From contig FOXT01000005.1 in NCBI GenBank assembly GCA_900115795.1, forward strand, positions 286,759 through 350,758: a stretch of DNA of 64,000 bases. Reading direction: 5' to 3'. Source of the stretch: Lachnospiraceae bacterium XBB1006. Lineage in GTDB: Bacteria; Bacillota; Clostridia; Lachnospirales; Lachnospiraceae. Position numbers and translations under genes: made by a program. Below the pieces are notes generated by a model, which worked only from the letters and a program-made list of their open reading frames with translations, had not been told where the DNA came from and searched no databases. Numbering within the stretch: the first letter of the stretch is position 1; each line of letters starts with the position of its first letter. This document shows, piece after piece, positions 61,801-64,000 of this stretch.

Positions 61801-63603
61801 GCAATCTTTGATGAAGCATCACAAATATTTCCGCAAGATGCAGTTGGTGCAATTTATAGAGCTAACCAAATAATAGTTGTAGGAGATTCTAAACAGATGC
61901 CGCCGAGCAACTTTTTCCTAGCAACATCTGCAGATGAAGAGAATGATGAGGAGGAAGTCGGCGATATTGCTGACTTTGAATCAATTTTGGATATTTGTGC
62001 CGGATCAATGAAGCAATTACGCTTAAGTTGGCATTACCGAAGTAAGTTTGAGGAATTAATTGCTTTTTCAAACAGATATTTTTATGATGGAGATTTGGTA
62101 ACCTTTCCGGAAACTAAAATGAAAGAGAAATGGTTTGGCGTAGATTTTCATTTTGTTAAGGATGGAGTATATGACCGAAAAAAACGCGTTAATTGGATTG
62201 AGGCCGAGTATATTGTTTCTTTAATATATAAAAATTTTGAGATGTTTCCGAATAGAAGTTTGGGAGTGGTAGCGTTTAGTTTATCTCAGCAGGAAATGAT
62301 AGAGCGACTTTTAACTAAGAAAAGGGTAGAAAACCCGGATATGGAAAGCTTTTTCAGCAGAGAACGCAAAGAACCCTTTTTTATTAAAAATCTTGAGACT
62401 GTTCAAGGAGATGAACGAGATACAATTATTTTTAGTATTGGTTATGGAAAGGATGCTAATGGAAAGTTCTTACACAATTTTGGACCATTAAACCGTCAGG
62501 GTGGGGAGCGGCGTTTAAATGTTGCGGTGACTAGAGCAAAAGAAAACATTCAAATGGTTGCTTCAATACATTATTACGATATTCAAGTACAGAAAACAGT
62601 AGCTGAGGGTGCAAAACTATTAAGAGAATACTTGAAATATGCTGAGAATGGTATCCGGTTTGAAGAGAAAGTAAAAAGACAAGAGCGAGAGGTGTGTTCA
62701 TTAGACAATCAGATTTGCGATTATCTTCGGGAGAATGGATATGAGGCGGACGTGAAAAAGGGAGAATCAAACTTTAAAATTGATATTTGCGTTAAACATC
62801 CTAATAAACCAGAGTATTTATTAGCAATTATGGAGGACGGAGAGGCGCATTATGGCATTAAGAATTCACGCGACAGGGAGCGATTACAAAACGATGTACT
62901 TAAAAGCCGAGGCTGGAGCTGTTATCAGATTTGGTCTACAGATTGGTATAATAATCTTGTAGATGAAAAGACATTATTGCTTGAAGCAGTAAAAAATGCG
63001 AAGAAAGATGAAGAAATTAGGCAACCTTTTTTTAACAATCAGAAAACGAAGAATGTTTTTGTGGATGAGTCAACAAAGGAGAAAGCGTTTGCGGAGTATG
63101 TATTAGCTGATATTGAAAAATTGTATGCGCAAGGGGGATCCTTTTTGAACTTTGTAAGGAATGTGTTGATGGTGGAGGCTCCACTTTCCAAAGATTGGTT
63201 TCTAAGAAGAATTGTTGAGATTGTATTTGGAAAAACAAAAGTGACAAGCAAAGTCAAAACGGAATTTGAACATAAACTATTTGAAGAAAAGGCATATGGA
63301 ATATGTTCACGCGATGGTTTTTTATATCTAAAGGGACAAGCAGAGTTTAAATTGAGAAAACCATCTGATACAAATTCAAAACGCAAAATTCAGGATATTG
63401 CTATCGAAGAATTGGCAGAAGGATTACAAGAGGTGATACAGCAAAGCGCTACCGTTAGAAAAGAGGATTTATATCATAAATTAATCGAAATTCTTGGTTT
63501 TCAAAAACTAACGGATAAGACAGAAGAAAGGCTGGATCAGGCGTTAAATACAATTAAGAAAAGTATCGTTGTAAAGGGTGATTTGATTTCTATGAAAAAA
63601 TGA
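58804..63603 (+). CDS. DUF4011-helicase-Vsr/PD-(D/E)XK defence protein (Hhe-like)
   Basis: A ~1599-aa single-protein defence candidate. The N-terminus has the DUF4011 hallmark LLDTGKRNNLINY. The superfamily-1 helicase has Walker A GPPGTGKSQT (~299), FDEASQIFPQDA (~1000), GDSKQMPPSN, and a C-terminal ETVQGDERDTIIFS / RRLNVAVTRAKENIQMV. A long helical insert separates the two RecA lobes. A restriction-like domain (about 1300-1385, FKIDICVKH ... LLAIMEDGEAHYG ... DRERLQNDVLKSRGW) and a DUF3320-like tail end it. DUF4011-helicase-Vsr proteins are reported anti-phage systems. ATG 58804 follows GAGGGTG; ATG 58792 is an alternative. Confidence 0.85.
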   Translation: MKSKKLEKWASLLLDTGKRNNLINYTDLKTSTLEIIFPEPEKLFSKVDSDASFEIYIPEENSDSKEDRKEYFIKICKEHLKRAKNKVGLYNEKDNPLKALRNIDKRANAYLEETGNNVAFIAFGFVYWKEKGKPEEYRAPILLTPIIFRNESAVSPWFIQMTGDDTILNPTFMYKLETEYKISLPEYAGETLEEYFDIVSNVIQKLGWKVVNECKIGLFQFAKMNMYKDIINNENTILKNRHIKEILGEPCEKSSSESECLQECEEMMLTRLHNVIDADNSQIEAIKMAKAGESFVLQGPPGTGKSQTITNIIAELLSDGKKILFVSEKQAALNVVYDKLKQAELDEFCLELHSHKANKKQFVEELCRTIQTSKTTISIKAEEIIKKENSCQKMLNQYYEELHRNRESVGKSLFQMYENFYLYSDARQIPFRFKELERKDSVFFDEAVEVLQRYVDMTYIVGEKYMENAWYGFIELDTSTQNTENKKEIISKAVNCYHKLNEIRTHILQESYGFRIRTVHSLECSAKVFDFALENNYISEKLFSKESCEKVKIELAIIRENGISIQSYLERMTSDCSCMHHDFEMVREGTREIITIFKGIHEIQNKLRERYNVVVESILLVQEIRTIIELYNRLCEMEKPIVDIKCKIDANYQANIYGLDGAKMHSALVEGGSHRLHRLFDSDYKEKINRIGKLNIMTGKVSYEQAIVCMRELAEYQRRAKEFSAIENAYIQAVKSACEKMRGKIEPIENGIQMWECMMQEVGWGKKICEMSHDCYNKNKKLFQTIAAAVRDNVEQANGYKAVLEKSFDKKVLDFNGMGVEEILQKLFVCDQKKSSLASWIRFCQILRKLEVLDIKKFVDISIKSNVPPHELVNAFKHCYYKQWIEKIFNESEVLPLLDRRAHDRKREQFIEFDRALFDISKARIRSELSEKRPTIDAIAPGSSTSMILREGQKKRKIKSIRKLMAEAGSAIQNIKPCFLMSPLSVSTYLDANGVKFDTAIFDEASQIFPQDAVGAIYRANQIIVVGDSKQMPPSNFFLATSADEENDEEEVGDIADFESILDICAGSMKQLRLSWHYRSKFEELIAFSNRYFYDGDLVTFPETKMKEKWFGVDFHFVKDGVYDRKKRVNWIEAEYIVSLIYKNFEMFPNRSLGVVAFSLSQQEMIERLLTKKRVENPDMESFFSRERKEPFFIKNLETVQGDERDTIIFSIGYGKDANGKFLHNFGPLNRQGGERRLNVAVTRAKENIQMVASIHYYDIQVQKTVAEGAKLLREYLKYAENGIRFEEKVKRQEREVCSLDNQICDYLRENGYEADVKKGESNFKIDICVKHPNKPEYLLAIMEDGEAHYGIKNSRDRERLQNDVLKSRGWSCYQIWSTDWYNNLVDEKTLLLEAVKNAKKDEEIRQPFFNNQKTKNVFVDESTKEKAFAEYVLADIEKLYAQGGSFLNFVRNVLMVEAPLSKDWFLRRIVEIVFGKTKVTSKVKTEFEHKLFEEKAYGICSRDGFLYLKGQAEFKLRKPSDTNSKRKIQDIAIEELAEGLQEVIQQSATVRKEDLYHKLIEILGFQKLTDKTEERLDQALNTIKKSIVVKGDLISMKK

Positions 63604-63633
63604 TTACCAGATGATAACAATGAGGAGAAGCAT

Positions 63634-63905
63634 ATGGCACGACAACAGAACCAGAAAATCAAGCTTTTGGTATTAAGAAAAATTTTATTAGAGAAAACGG
63701 ATGAAGGCCACAGGCTTTCAATGCAACAAATTCTTTCTGAGTTGAGAGCATATGACATTTCTGCCAGAGCCGAAAGTGTCAAAGATGATATGAAACAACT
63801 TCAGGTTTGGTTTAAAATGGATATCCAGACAATAATAGAAGGAAATAAAGTGCTTTATTATGTTGCATCTAGAGAATTTGAACTGGCAGAAGTAAAATTG
63901 CTGAT
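63634..63905 (+). pseudogene. WYL-type regulator cut by IS copy 2
   Basis: The first ~90 residues (LLVLRKILLEKTDEGHRLSMQQILSELRAYDI, then REFELAEVKLLI) match the N-terminal HTH of WYL regulators. The sequence runs into IS1380 at 63906, after which a short tail of IS-encoded residues ends at 63951. The WYL domain is lost or lies beyond the second IS. It was probably the cognate regulator of the helicase gene 30 bp upstream. Confidence 0.8.
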
Positions 63906-64000
63906 CCTGAATTATTCATGCAACCATAGATCCTACCCATTTTGCGCATAGTACTTTTAAAATTTGAAATTTGACAGATCGTCATATGGGAATCCCTTGA
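63906..64000 (-). mobile_element. IS1380-family insertion sequence, second copy (partial)
   Basis: The last 95 bp are identical to 56817-56911, the transposase 3' end side of the complete copy, in the same orientation. The rest lies outside the window. Direct copies flank 58473-63905 as in a composite transposon. Confidence 0.92.

Noticed and set aside
1-64000. Search for integrase, tRNA, rRNA and element ends
   Set aside because: None could be recognised; the ICE boundaries must lie outside the window.

Overview
The window looks like an integrative and conjugative element (ICE) with a large defence cargo, from a low-GC anaerobic Firmicute, most likely a gut Lachnospiraceae relative. I infer this from AGGAGG-type ribosome sites, frequent TTG/GTG starts, the Tn1549/CTn-like order of transfer genes, and typically clostridial families (Maff2, PcfB, PrgI, class-B/D-type sortase, SpoVG, TnpV). 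No integrase and no element end is visible, so the ICE continues beyond one or both edges. I see no rRNA, tRNA or CRISPR array.

Region 1 (1-20.3 kb) is the transfer module. It starts with a 22-bp-periodic repeat array and an oriT-like hairpin. These are followed by mobC, a relaxase, a coiled-coil protein, PcfB, the VirD4 coupling protein, a Maff2 pilin-like protein, VirB6/TrbL, PrgI, VirB4, a membrane-anchored NlpC/P60 hydrolase, a 2207-aa ArdC-methylase-helicase, a sortase and a double-SpoVG protein. A strong terminator closes the module. A TnpV-family gene is nested in another frame inside the giant helicase gene.

Region 2 (20.3-30 kb) is mixed cargo. It holds a Cys-rich DUF5714 protein and an MFS transporter, several small proteins, a transglutaminase-like protein, an XRE regulator and two tandem SAM-riboswitch-like leaders. 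After these come an unknown gene, a duplicated locus with a GNAT fusion and a truncated paralogue, and an AAA_13 (RloC/PrrC-like) ATPase.

Region 3 (30-56.8 kb) is a defence island bounded by two copies of a ~290-nt structured RNA-like element followed by a tiny gene. Inside it are (i) an SbcD/SbcC-like pair with a small protein and a DEDDh exonuclease, (ii) a cytosine methyltransferase with a FokI/AlwI-like endonuclease and Vsr, and (iii) a nine-gene operon: AIPR, Z1 helicase, MORC/MutL-type GHKL ATPase, two accessory proteins, cytosine methyltransferase, DUF4420 PD-(D/E)XK protein, second cytosine methyltransferase and a HEPN-ParB fusion. Two divergently transcribed WYL regulators sit at its end. 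A shared TATAATTCG-containing sequence precedes both RNA elements, the nine-gene operon and the WYL pair, which suggests a common regulon.

Region 4 (56.8-64 kb) holds an IS1380-family element, an XRE regulator whose stop codon comes from the IS end, and a ~1600-aa DUF4011-helicase-nuclease protein (Hhe-like). It ends with a third WYL-type regulator cut by a second, direct copy of the IS that runs off the edge. The most interesting unexplained features are the duplicated RNA/small-ORF element with compensatory base changes, the short promoter-terminator units before two cargo genes, the tandem S-box-like leaders, and the nested tnpV.
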